Shown: positions 37,213 to 45,457 of the stretch, piece after piece
Numbering within the stretch: the first letter of the stretch is position 1
Layout: each line of letters opens with the position of its first letter
Assembly: GCA_029054245.1 (NCBI GenBank)
Contig: JAIDFQ010000041.1
Coordinates: 124,001 to 188,000, forward strand
Length of the DNA: 64,000 bases
Direction: 5' to 3'
Origin: Lachnospiraceae bacterium
Lineage (GTDB): Bacteria; Bacillota; Clostridia; Lachnospirales; Lachnospiraceae
Made by a program: the position numbers and the translations under genes
Notes under the pieces: model-generated
The model's input: only the letters and a program-made list of their open reading frames with translations
What the model was told of the DNA's origin: nothing
The model's database searches: none

Positions 37213-37512
37213 TGCTTTAACCGCTCCGCTGCCGATTTTCCACTTTCGGGATCAAGGCGAAGATCCAAAGGTCCTTCATTTTTATAGGAAAATCCCCGCT
37301 CTGGATTATCAATCTGCATGGAAGATACACCCAAATCTGCAAGAAGGAACTGAAATGGTCCATATTTTTCCGTCACCTGATCGATATCCGCAAAATTTTG
37401 GCGCAGCACCGTCAGAATGTCTTCCCCATACCCTTGCGCATGCAACCGCATTTTTGTCTTTTCAATCTCTAACTGTACTTTCTTGGGTGGGTTCCTTTGT
37501 AACGCACCCTTC
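37206..37512 (-). pseudogene. Remnant of rsmH (16S rRNA methyltransferase)
   Basis: A fragment of the RsmH/MraW methyltransferase, which normally is about 310-370 residues and N4-methylates C1402 of 16S rRNA. Only a central piece survives: [18 protein letters not shown], then [20 protein letters not shown] and [20 protein letters not shown]. An in-frame TAA lies near 37510 upstream, and the frame closes soon after AERLK at a terminator, so both the SAM-binding N-terminus and the C-terminal half are missing. It cannot be functional. The fragment is probably debris of a duplication or rearrangement; the intact gene would be elsewhere. Confidence 0.8.
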
Positions 37513-37667
37513 TTTTATGGGACCATTCTCCCTGCATCTGTTTTTCCATCTTATATCCTATACTCACTTTCATAAATTTGTGCTATTATTGTATCATGTT
37601 TGCTGTTTTGTTTCTATGGGGGTAAACTTTAAATAGAATGGATTTTAATGAAAAAGGAAGATGATGC

Positions 37668-39029
37668 ATGGAAAATACAGAGAAAACCGTTTTATTTGAA
37701 CAAATGCCTGTTCCAAAGGCTGTTATGACATTAGCGATTCCAACCATTTTAAGTTCCCTGGTCATGGTAATCTATAATCTGGCGGATACTTATTTTGTGG
37801 GTATGGTAAATGATCCCATCCAGAATGCGGCGGTAACGCTGGCTGCGCCGGTACTGTTAGCCTTCAACGCGGTCAACAATCTGTTCGGCGTAGGCTCATC
37901 CAGCATGATGAGCCGGGCGCTGGGCAAAAAAGACTACGATACCGTATACCGCAGTTCCGCCTTCGGCTTTTACTGTTCCGTGTTCTGCGGTCTTATGTTT
38001 TCCCTTCTTTACACCCTGTTCAGCCGTCCCCTTCTTGTGGTGCTGGGTGCCAGTCCGGAAACCATTGCCGCCACTGCACAATATCTGAAATGGACCGTCA
38101 CCTTTGGCGCAGCGCCTTCTATCCTCAATGTGGTCATGGCGTATCTGGTCCGCTCCGAGGGTTCCTCTCTTCACGCCAGCATTGGTTCCATGAGCGGATG
38201 TCTTCTCAACATTGTGCTGGACCCGATTTTCATCCTTCCCTGGGGACTTAATATGGGCGCCGCCGGAGCAGGACTTGCCACTTTTATCTCCAATTGCGCA
38301 GCATGTATTTATTTCTTCGTTCTCCTGTTCGTCAAACGAGGAAACACCTATGTATGCATACGTCCTGGCATGTTCCGCTTCAATCAGCATATTGTTGTGG
38401 GAATCTGCAGTGTAGGCATACCTGCCGCCATCCAGAATCTTTTGAACGTGACAGGCATGACGGTTCTCAACAACTTCACCTCTTCCTACGGTTCAGACGC
38501 CGTAGCTGCAATGGGAATCGCACAAAAAATCAATATGGTGCCTCTTTATTTTGCACTGGGGCTCTCTCAGGGAATTATGCCGTTAATCAGCTATAATTAT
38601 GCTTCCGGCAATGTCAAGCGAATGAAAAACACCCTTTCCTTTACCATAAAGATTTCCCTTTCTTTTATGGTCATGGTTTCTGTTTTCTATTACTTTGGGG
38701 CAGGCTTTTTGACTTCCCTCTTTATGAAAAACGATGTCATTATCTCCTACGGCACCCGCTTTCTTCACGGACTTTGCATCGGCCTGCCATTTCTTTGCAT
38801 GGACTTTCTTGCAGTGGGTGTCTTTCAGGCTTGCGGTATGGGGAAAAAGGCGTTCGTATTTGCACTGCTTCGAAAAATCATACTGGAGATTCCGGCTCTC
38901 TACATTTTGAACTGGCTGTTCCCGCTTTATGGTCTTTCGTATGCGCAGTTTACGGCAGAAGTGATTTTGGCGGCTGCAGCTGTGATTACGCTGCTGGATA
39001 TTTTCAGAAAACTTGAGACTTCACAATAG
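37668..39029 (+). CDS. MATE family efflux transporter
   Basis: 453-residue, 12-helix multidrug and toxin extrusion protein. The N-terminal VPKAVMTLAIPTILSSLVMV and NLADTYFVGMVND are typical of NorM/DinF-type MATE. It is on the opposite strand from the MATE genes in the downstream cluster, behind AAGGAAG. Cation-driven export of an unknown compound; its membership in the glycoside island is doubtful. Confidence 0.88.
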   Translation: MENTEKTVLFEQMPVPKAVMTLAIPTILSSLVMVIYNLADTYFVGMVNDPIQNAAVTLAAPVLLAFNAVNNLFGVGSSSMMSRALGKKDYDTVYRSSAFGFYCSVFCGLMFSLLYTLFSRPLLVVLGASPETIAATAQYLKWTVTFGAAPSILNVVMAYLVRSEGSSLHASIGSMSGCLLNIVLDPIFILPWGLNMGAAGAGLATFISNCAACIYFFVLLFVKRGNTYVCIRPGMFRFNQHIVVGICSVGIPAAIQNLLNVTGMTVLNNFTSSYGSDAVAAMGIAQKINMVPLYFALGLSQGIMPLISYNYASGNVKRMKNTLSFTIKISLSFMVMVSVFYYFGAGFLTSLFMKNDVIISYGTRFLHGLCIGLPFLCMDFLAVGVFQACGMGKKAFVFALLRKIILEIPALYILNWLFPLYGLSYAQFTAEVILAAAAVITLLDIFRKLETSQ

Positions 39030-39102
39030 AAAGGGCATCAGGGAGGAAGAGATACGCGCTCTGCCCCTGCGTCACTGCTGTCCTGCCTGCGCATTCCCTT
39101 AA

Positions 39103-40434
39103 CTAACTGACATTCGTTAAATTTTTTATCCAATTTCCTCTGTTTACTTTTATAAATACGGGAACGCATTTGAAAACCTGGTCTGCATTCAGGCATGCCA
39201 CCACCACAACCGGCGACGCCTTGACCACAAATGCCATAAAAAGAGATAAGGGAATCACGATCGTCCATATACAGATGATATCCATTTTCACTACAAAAGA
39301 AGATTCACCGCCGCCTCTGATAATTCCCCCTCCTGTGGGCATCTGATAGGACATTCCCACAATAGCGACGCAAAGAACAATCAAAAAGGCATTTGCCATT
39401 TCCCTTGTGCTCTCTGAAAGCTGATAAATAGAAAGAACGGGGACTCTGATTCCATAAAGAATCATTCCCGAAAGAATGCCCACACATACGAAAAACTTTT
39501 GCAGCCAAAGGGCATTTTTCCTCACAGCATCATAATCTCCCGCTCCTACCCCATTTCCTATAAGGACGGCGGCGGCGGAAGAAGCCCCCAACGCTCCTGA
39601 CTTCACCATCAGATAGATATTAGACGCCACACTGTTGGCTGCAATGGCGGCTTTATCCATATGTCCAAGAATGACCGTCTGAAGCATGGTATTCAGCCCC
39701 CACAGACCTTGCGCTGCCATCAAAGGCAAAGCCGTACGATAATAATCTTTGCTCAGTTCCTTATCCCGCATGAGTAAATCAGAAAACCGAAGTTTCAACT
39801 CTCCACCTTTTAAACGGATAAAAACAATCAACACCATAAGCTCTAAGATTCTGGCAGCAATCGTTCCTATGGCAGCTCCCCTCACGCCCATCTCGGGCAG
39901 CCCAAAACGTCCATAAATCAAAACATAATTGATCCCACAATTGACAAAGAACGTCATCATGGAAAGATAAAGGGCAATCTTTACCACCGCCATGCTTCTT
40001 AAAAGCGCCAGCAATACCTGGGTAATGACAAAGAAAAAATAGGTAAAACGAATCATGCCAAGATAGGCTGTCCCTTCCTTGATAATCATTTCATCATTTG
40101 TAAAAAGCCGCATGGTATGGTCTGGAAAAAGACTTACCCCCACAAACAGCAGCCCTGCAAAAAGGACTGCCGTCTGCATAGCCACTGCGCTGATTCTCTT
40201 CATAGGCGTTGTAAGCCGCTTTCCCCAATACTGACTACAGATCACTACAAGCGCCTCCCCTACAGCAAGGGTAAGCTGCTGCAGCACAAACTGGATTTGA
40301 TTGACAGACGCCACTCCCGAAAGGGATACTTCGCTGTAAGCGCCCAGCATCATATTGTCGGCAAGATTTACCGCCAGCGTAATAATGTGTTGAAGTACCA
40401 GCGATAGATATAATGGAATGAATTTCTTTCCCAT
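39103..40434 (-). CDS. MATE family transporter
   Basis: 443-residue, 12-helix MATE protein of a different subgroup from the neighbouring ones. It starts KFIPLYLSLVLQHIITLAVN and has the LADNMMLGAYSEVSLSGVAS helix-1/2 region. Conserved GGGIIRGGGES lies near residue 365. It is the last gene of the long minus-strand operon, 18 bp after another MATE gene. Role in product export is inferred from position. Confidence 0.8.
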   Translation of the reverse strand: MGKKFIPLYLSLVLQHIITLAVNLADNMMLGAYSEVSLSGVASVNQIQFVLQQLTLAVGEALVVICSQYWGKRLTTPMKRISAVAMQTAVLFAGLLFVGVSLFPDHTMRLFTNDEMIIKEGTAYLGMIRFTYFFFVITQVLLALLRSMAVVKIALYLSMMTFFVNCGINYVLIYGRFGLPEMGVRGAAIGTIAARILELMVLIVFIRLKGGELKLRFSDLLMRDKELSKDYYRTALPLMAAQGLWGLNTMLQTVILGHMDKAAIAANSVASNIYLMVKSGALGASSAAAVLIGNGVGAGDYDAVRKNALWLQKFFVCVGILSGMILYGIRVPVLSIYQLSESTREMANAFLIVLCVAIVGMSYQMPTGGGIIRGGGESSFVVKMDIICIWTIVIPLSLFMAFVVKASPVVVVACLNADQVFKCVPVFIKVNRGNWIKNLTNVS

Positions 40435-40452
40435 TTTCTCCTCCCTTTTTTA

Positions 40453-41811
40453 TCATTCTACCAGGCTTTTTTTCATCCATTTCCCACTGCGGAAACGTAT
40501 CAGCCCATATATTCCTGATGCCACATAACTGATTGGTGTTGCGATAAAAATTCCCAGATATCCCAAAGGCGTATACCATGCCAGGATATAACTGACCACC
40601 ACCCTCACCAGGATTTCAATCACACTGATGGATAGACCTGCCGATGCATCTCCCGCTCCAATAAGCGTACTTTTTGTAAGCCATGCCATACCGCAGAAAT
40701 AGGTGCTGAATGCGGCAGTGATCAAATACGCATACCCAATGTCCCTCATCGCGCTGTCTGCATCCGCCGAAAAAAGCCCGATCAAGAATTTTCCTCCTGC
40801 CACCAGCACGATTGCCGAAAATATGCAATAAATCGTAATAATGTAAAACCCTGCCCAAAAGCCCTTCTTTACCCTCTTTTGCTGACCGGCGCCTACATTT
40901 TGTCCTGCAAAGACCTGCATCGCCTGGGTAATTCCGCCCGGAGGATTCGCGATCAGCCGCTCCAGCTGAATACCTGCATTGTATCCTGCCATCACAAACA
41001 TGCCAAAACTGTTTACCAGATTCTGCAGCAGGATATTTCCAATCGCCATAGTAGAACTTTTCATGGATGAAGGCACGCCGATTCTGGCGGTAAGGATCAA
41101 TATTGATTTGTCGATCTTCATGTCCTTTCTTCCAAAACGAATGACGGGATTCTTCTTAAGCATCAATCCCCAGCTCACTGCCGCCGAACATATAGTGGCA
41201 AGTATGGTGGCGTAAGCAACGCCTTCTACCCCCATGCCAAGCTTCACCACAAACACAAGATTGAGCAATACATTCATGATACTGCACACCACCAATACAA
41301 TCAGCGGCGTTACCGAATCGCCCAGCGCTCTTGAGAGGGAATTTGCCATGTTATATAGAGAAGTTGCCACCTCCCCCAGGAAAATAATCCTAAGATAGAC
41401 AGTGGAAGACTCTAGTACGCCGTTTTCCGGCGTAACATGGATCAACATCAGAAGAGGCTTTGCAAAAATGGCACCCAATATCCCAAATACCAAAGCCATA
41501 CCGGCTATCAAATACAGGGAATTGGTAACGGTGCGTCTCACCTTTTCATAATCCTTTGCCCCATAAAACTGGGCTATGATCACAGACATTCCTTCCGTGG
41601 CGCCCGAAATCAGCATCAGCACCATTGTAGAAATACTTGCAGTGGCGCCAACGGCTGCCAGGGCGCTATCCCCTACATATTGTCCCACGATCACAAGATC
41701 TGCTGTGGTATATAAATTTTGCAGGATCATCGTACCAATCAGCGGTATAGCAAAAAGCAGCATCTCCCTGGCTGGATTACCCACAGTAAAGTCTCTTCTT
41801 GTTCCTGCCAT
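40453..41811 (-). CDS. MATE exporter coupled to deglycosidase pair 1
   Basis: 452-residue, 12-helix MATE transporter. Starts RRDFTVGNPAREMLLFAIPL and has TTADLVIVGQYVGDSALAAV; clearly paralogous to the MATE at 57240 (shared RDFTVG, SRALGDSVTP and GVAYATILAT). Its ATG shares a base with the stop codon of the upstream alpha-subunit gene (TAATG), so the two are translationally coupled. A likely job is to expel the aglycone freed by the deglycosidase; this is inference. Confidence 0.82.
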   Translation of the reverse strand: MAGTRRDFTVGNPAREMLLFAIPLIGTMILQNLYTTADLVIVGQYVGDSALAAVGATASISTMVLMLISGATEGMSVIIAQFYGAKDYEKVRRTVTNSLYLIAGMALVFGILGAIFAKPLLMLIHVTPENGVLESSTVYLRIIFLGEVATSLYNMANSLSRALGDSVTPLIVLVVCSIMNVLLNLVFVVKLGMGVEGVAYATILATICSAAVSWGLMLKKNPVIRFGRKDMKIDKSILILTARIGVPSSMKSSTMAIGNILLQNLVNSFGMFVMAGYNAGIQLERLIANPPGGITQAMQVFAGQNVGAGQQKRVKKGFWAGFYIITIYCIFSAIVLVAGGKFLIGLFSADADSAMRDIGYAYLITAAFSTYFCGMAWLTKSTLIGAGDASAGLSISVIEILVRVVVSYILAWYTPLGYLGIFIATPISYVASGIYGLIRFRSGKWMKKSLVE

Positions 41812-42815
41812 TATGCCTCACCCAAAAGGCGTTTTAACATCATGTGATGTCTTCTGCACTGCTCTACAGGATCCATATAAATATCACAGCCTATATCAAA
41901 ATAATCTCTTTGTCCCTCATATTCGGAAGAAATACATCCTTCCCATCCTATTTCCTGCATAACCTGAATGGGTCCTGCATAGTCGATGGAAGGTTCCTTG
42001 CATTCTTCTGTCATCTCATAGAATTTGCCATGGCAATGCTTGGTATAAGGCAGAACCTCTCTAAGCCATGCCGGATCATCATGAATAGAGCCTTTCAGCC
42101 TCTCGGCTGCTTCCTTTTCAACGCTGCCGCCTCCCAGCTTCTCAATATCGGAATCCTCCAAAGGACATCCTGCCCGATAAGCCTCATCAATTGCCTCTAA
42201 GATTTCCGTCTTCGCCCCTGCCCTTTCATATTTATGTTTGGAAGATAACGACATGCCTACTGTAAAGATGCCAAAATCCACCACAAACCCTGCGGATTTG
42301 GTATTTTTCCTCTGAATCTCTTCCAGAAAATCCTGGGTCCACCAGGTATGGATGCCTCTGGGCGCATGAACCTCTGTGGCGATCTGAACCCCCAATTCTT
42401 CCGCATAGTCAAAGCAGGCAGAAAGAATCTCAATGTCCTCATGCCGTATGATGCCGGTACGATACACAGGAAATCCCATCTGATGCGCAACGTAAAGATC
42501 CTTTCTCGTCCATTCAATGGTTTCCTTTACAGACATATGCCTGTTGGAAAACATGGTGGTAAAGAAATTGGCATCATAAGCAGCCGGAAAAGTACCGTAT
42601 TTTTCCATCCATCCAAACCAGGTATCCAGATCCTTCTGGGACAATACTCTGTCCACACTCCTAAGACTTGGAAGAGGCATCTGATCCGGCAATACCTCAA
42701 TTCCCTTTGCATCGATCTCATTGGCTGTCTTCGCGATACATCCCTCTAAGTCCAGCTTCCCCAAATAATAGTCTTCCTGTAGACTGTATAATGAAACACC
42801 TCTTGTTATAGCCAT
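41811..42815 (-). CDS. C-glycoside deglycosidase alpha subunit 1 (TIM barrel)
   Basis: 334 residues of the xylose-isomerase-like TIM-barrel family, in the branch whose members act with a DUF6379 beta subunit to split the C-C bond of 3-keto C-glycosides. Candidate metal and catalytic residues lie in TEVHAPRG (Glu, His; residue ~143), VVDFGIF (Asp), KHCHGKFYEM (His) and SSEYEGQRD (Glu). Known relatives bind Mn(II) through such a Glu-Asp-His-Glu set. It starts 28 bp after the beta-subunit gene. A plain sugar epimerase role is the alternative. Confidence 0.75.
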   Translation of the reverse strand: MAITRGVSLYSLQEDYYLGKLDLEGCIAKTANEIDAKGIEVLPDQMPLPSLRSVDRVLSQKDLDTWFGWMEKYGTFPAAYDANFFTTMFSNRHMSVKETIEWTRKDLYVAHQMGFPVYRTGIIRHEDIEILSACFDYAEELGVQIATEVHAPRGIHTWWTQDFLEEIQRKNTKSAGFVVDFGIFTVGMSLSSKHKYERAGAKTEILEAIDEAYRAGCPLEDSDIEKLGGGSVEKEAAERLKGSIHDDPAWLREVLPYTKHCHGKFYEMTEECKEPSIDYAGPIQVMQEIGWEGCISSEYEGQRDYFDIGCDIYMDPVEQCRRHHMMLKRLLGEA

Positions 42816-42842
42816 AGATTGCTCCTTTCAAAACTCTTTCAT

Positions 42843-43232
42843 CTATATTGTAAATTCCGCGTAAGCAATACTGCCAAAGCCCTTGGGCGCATAGATGACG
42901 TCAACCGCCACATCCACATCGATTCTGTGCTTTCCCTTGGAAAGTCCGCCTTCCTTCAGCACCCTCACCTGGAGCTTTGCGCCATATTCCCAGAAATGCC
43001 GGTAACAGGTTATGATCTCGGACATTTTAAATTCCTCTCCATCCTCTGTTATAATCCTCATATCTTCCTGAGGAACCTTAGCTCCATCGATTTTGAGAAT
43101 AATATGTTCAATTTGACTGAGCGGAGCTCCCATATAATAAGGAATGCGAAGTCCCACCTGACAGCCTGCGATCTTGCCGTCTACCGTTACATTTTCCATT
43201 TTGTTATCTGCAATGATATATTTTTCGTTCAT
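42843..43232 (-). CDS. C-glycoside deglycosidase beta subunit 1 (DUF6379)
   Basis: 129-residue all-beta protein of the DUF6379 family, the small subunit of C-glycoside deglycosidases. Features: CQVGLRIPYYMGAPLSQIEH (residues ~24-43) and the C-terminal GGLSKGKHRIDVDV, which matches GGLSKGHHKLGI in the second beta subunit. In characterised enzymes the beta subunit completes the active site at the alpha interface. It lies directly before alpha 1 and after the isomerase gene. Confidence 0.78.
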   Translation of the reverse strand: MNEKYIIADNKMENVTVDGKIAGCQVGLRIPYYMGAPLSQIEHIILKIDGAKVPQEDMRIITEDGEEFKMSEIITCYRHFWEYGAKLQVRVLKEGGLSKGKHRIDVDVAVDVIYAPKGFGSIAYAEFTI

Positions 43233-43266
43233 AACCCCACCCTTTCAAAACCAAGTCAATCCATGA

Positions 43267-44100
43267 TTACCAACCAAGTATTTTCAAATATTCCCTGCTC
43301 CTTCTTGCTGCCTCTAAAGGCGACAGTTCATAATGCTCATCCTGCTCCACCACGACCCATTTAGAGCCAGCTTCAAGCGAAGCCTCCAAAATCGGCTCCC
43401 AAATCTGCTGACCAAATCCTACCGGTCTGAATTCAAATATACCGGCATCCTCCTTTGACTCTTCTGTCTCTATTCCTATCAGCTTATAAAGATTTTTGGG
43501 ATTTCCTTCCTTGATGAAATCTTTCAGATGAACAATTTCACATCTTTCCCCATATTTTTTTACATAAGCTGCCGGGCTCTGTCCCGCCACCTTGATCCAG
43601 CACACATCCGGCTCAACCATAAGAATGTCCGCAGGTATCTGGGTATAAATATCATCAAAGCCAAAGCTTCCATCAGGCAACGTTACAAACTCAAAGTCAT
43701 GGTTATGGTAAAGAAGTTTGATGCCATGATCCTTCATGACCTTTCCAATCCGTTTCATCTCTTCGATCACTTTGGGATAGCCCGGCGTATTATGACGATA
43801 CTCCTCTGGAAGATACGGCACCACCACATAATCTACCCCAATCGCCTTATAATCTTCTGCCACCTTCTCGGGATCTGCCATCATTTCCACCAAAGGGACA
43901 TGGGCGCTGATCGGGATAAGTCCCACTTCATCAAGTATTCTCTTGATATCGGCAGGGGCAATCCCATAAAGTCCTGCCAGTTCCACACCGTCATATCCCA
44001 TATCCTTAATCTGCTGCATCACATTTTGAAAATTGTCAGGCGTATTTTCCAAAAGATCACGAAGTCCATACACCTGAATACCAACTGGAAGTCTGTTCAT
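43267..44100 (-). CDS. Sugar phosphate isomerase/epimerase family protein
   Basis: 277-residue TIM-barrel protein with MGYDGVELAGLYG (residues ~33-45), YHNHDFEF (metal- or base-type His/Asp), VEPDVCWIK and VHLKDF, a set shared with IolE- and YcjR-type epimerases. It is distinct from the two alpha subunits and shorter. In this operon it may process the keto-sugar or enediolone released from the glycoside; the exact reaction is not derivable from sequence. Confidence 0.75.
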   Translation of the reverse strand: MNRLPVGIQVYGLRDLLENTPDNFQNVMQQIKDMGYDGVELAGLYGIAPADIKRILDEVGLIPISAHVPLVEMMADPEKVAEDYKAIGVDYVVVPYLPEEYRHNTPGYPKVIEEMKRIGKVMKDHGIKLLYHNHDFEFVTLPDGSFGFDDIYTQIPADILMVEPDVCWIKVAGQSPAAYVKKYGERCEIVHLKDFIKEGNPKNLYKLIGIETEESKEDAGIFEFRPVGFGQQIWEPILEASLEAGSKWVVVEQDEHYELSPLEAARRSREYLKILGW

Positions 44101-44124
44101 AAAATTTTCCTCCTTCTATCTGAC

Positions 44125-44159
44125 ATTGCCACCACTTCCTTAGGGCAAGCGGTGGCAAT
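44125..44159 (-). other. Intercistronic hairpin
   Basis: ATTGCCACC (44125-44133) / GGTGGCAAT (44151-44159), perfect 9-bp stem with a 17-nt loop and no U-run, between the GFOR-like oxidoreductase and isomerase genes. Probably a stability or processing element in the long operon. Confidence 0.5.
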
Positions 44160-44168
44160 TTCTGTTTA

Positions 44169-45425
44169 TCAATAAGCTACATCAAATTTGTGCAGGGAAC
44201 CATTGATCTCCATCTCTGGAACATACAAGGTAGGAGATTTTGCAATGATTTCATCCAGCGCAACTTCTCTGCCTTCCTCTTGGGAAAGGAACATACCGTC
44301 TGTAATCAAAAGCTGCTCTAATGCGATCTCTGGCGTATTATACCTTGTGGTATCATCTAAAATGCCCAGCTTGTAAGCCAGCCACATGCACTGATTGTCA
44401 TTATACAGCATCATTTTGGGATCTAACCTTTCCTCCACTATGCCGTTGGCATCACAGTTTAACTCGGTGTTTATCACTCTTCCACCCACATTTCCATAAA
44501 ATCTTAATTCCGGCTCTCCCCCAAACATCTTTCTCTGTCCAGGATTTCTGGCAAATTTTCCGCCTACGGTATCCGTATCCGTAAATTCCAGACCACCTTT
44601 CGTACCCAAGATATATGTCATGGCATACTCCTTGATGTTGTTTGCCGAAGTGGAAAGGAAATGGAATCCTACTCCGTTTTCAAATTTTACAAAACCGTCA
44701 CAAATATCTTCCACACCAAAACCATCGGCATTTGTAATCAGTTTCTGGTCGATTTCCACCTCTCTGCGGCAGAATCCCGACACCGATTTTACTTTCGGCC
44801 TTCCCAGTACAAAAAGGATCTGTCCAATCACATAGATTCCTAAATCAATGGAAGGTCCATGTCCGGCAATTCTCCGAGAATAAAAGTCTGTTGTGAACTC
44901 CGGGAGATCATAGCCGGGGCGGCGTCTCATGGTACACTGCTCCAAGTTTACATAATAGGGCGTACCGATGTCGCCATTTGCAATCATATCTCTGGCTGCT
45001 CTGGTCTGAGGTGTCATAAGAGAGCTGATCTGTACATGAAATTTACGTCCCAGCTTTGCTGCACAGTCCACCATCATTTTGGCGTCATGGTAGCTGGCTG
45101 CAGCAGGTTTTTCACAATAACAGTCAAATCCGGCTTTCATGACTTCAATGGAAATAGGGGTATGGAGATTGTTATGTACACACACGTCAACGGTATCAAT
45201 ATCATCACGCTTTAAAAGCTCACGATAATCGGTATAAAGATCCTTTTCCTCCATGCCATATTGTTCTCCCCATGCCTTCAGCCTCTCAGGGATGACTTCC
45301 GCAACAGCCACCACCTTCGCAGTAAAGCCAAGCTTTTCAGCATTGCGCTGAATGTTGGAATAAATCACCATATGTCTGTGGGATATCATCCCACCGCCTA
45401 TAATCGCAACTCTGATTTCTTTCAT
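44169..45425 (-). CDS. Gfo/Idh/MocA oxidoreductase 1 (GFOR-like)
   Basis: 418 residues from ATG 45425 (CAGGAGG upstream). Rossmann motif VAIIGGGMISHRH (residues ~5-17) and the catalytic-lysine motif CEKPAAAS (~95-102) are present. The usual D-x-G-x-H active-site segment reads SIDLGIYVIG, i.e. Tyr in place of His, as in glucose-fructose oxidoreductase. It may oxidise or reduce a pathway sugar with a bound nucleotide. It is the less typical of the two oxidoreductases in the island. Confidence 0.82.
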   Translation of the reverse strand: MKEIRVAIIGGGMISHRHMVIYSNIQRNAEKLGFTAKVVAVAEVIPERLKAWGEQYGMEEKDLYTDYRELLKRDDIDTVDVCVHNNLHTPISIEVMKAGFDCYCEKPAAASYHDAKMMVDCAAKLGRKFHVQISSLMTPQTRAARDMIANGDIGTPYYVNLEQCTMRRRPGYDLPEFTTDFYSRRIAGHGPSIDLGIYVIGQILFVLGRPKVKSVSGFCRREVEIDQKLITNADGFGVEDICDGFVKFENGVGFHFLSTSANNIKEYAMTYILGTKGGLEFTDTDTVGGKFARNPGQRKMFGGEPELRFYGNVGGRVINTELNCDANGIVEERLDPKMMLYNDNQCMWLAYKLGILDDTTRYNTPEIALEQLLITDGMFLSQEEGREVALDEIIAKSPTLYVPEMEINGSLHKFDVAY

Positions 45426-45457
45426 TTTCTTTCCTCCTGTTCCATTTCTTTTTGGCA

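Noticed and set aside
37191-37451. Functional rsmH gene
   Set aside because: The frame is 86 codons against more than 300 in the family; SAM-binding and C-terminal parts are missing.
44125-44159. Terminator inside the catabolic operon
   Set aside because: A good stem, but there is no U-run on the transcribed strand.
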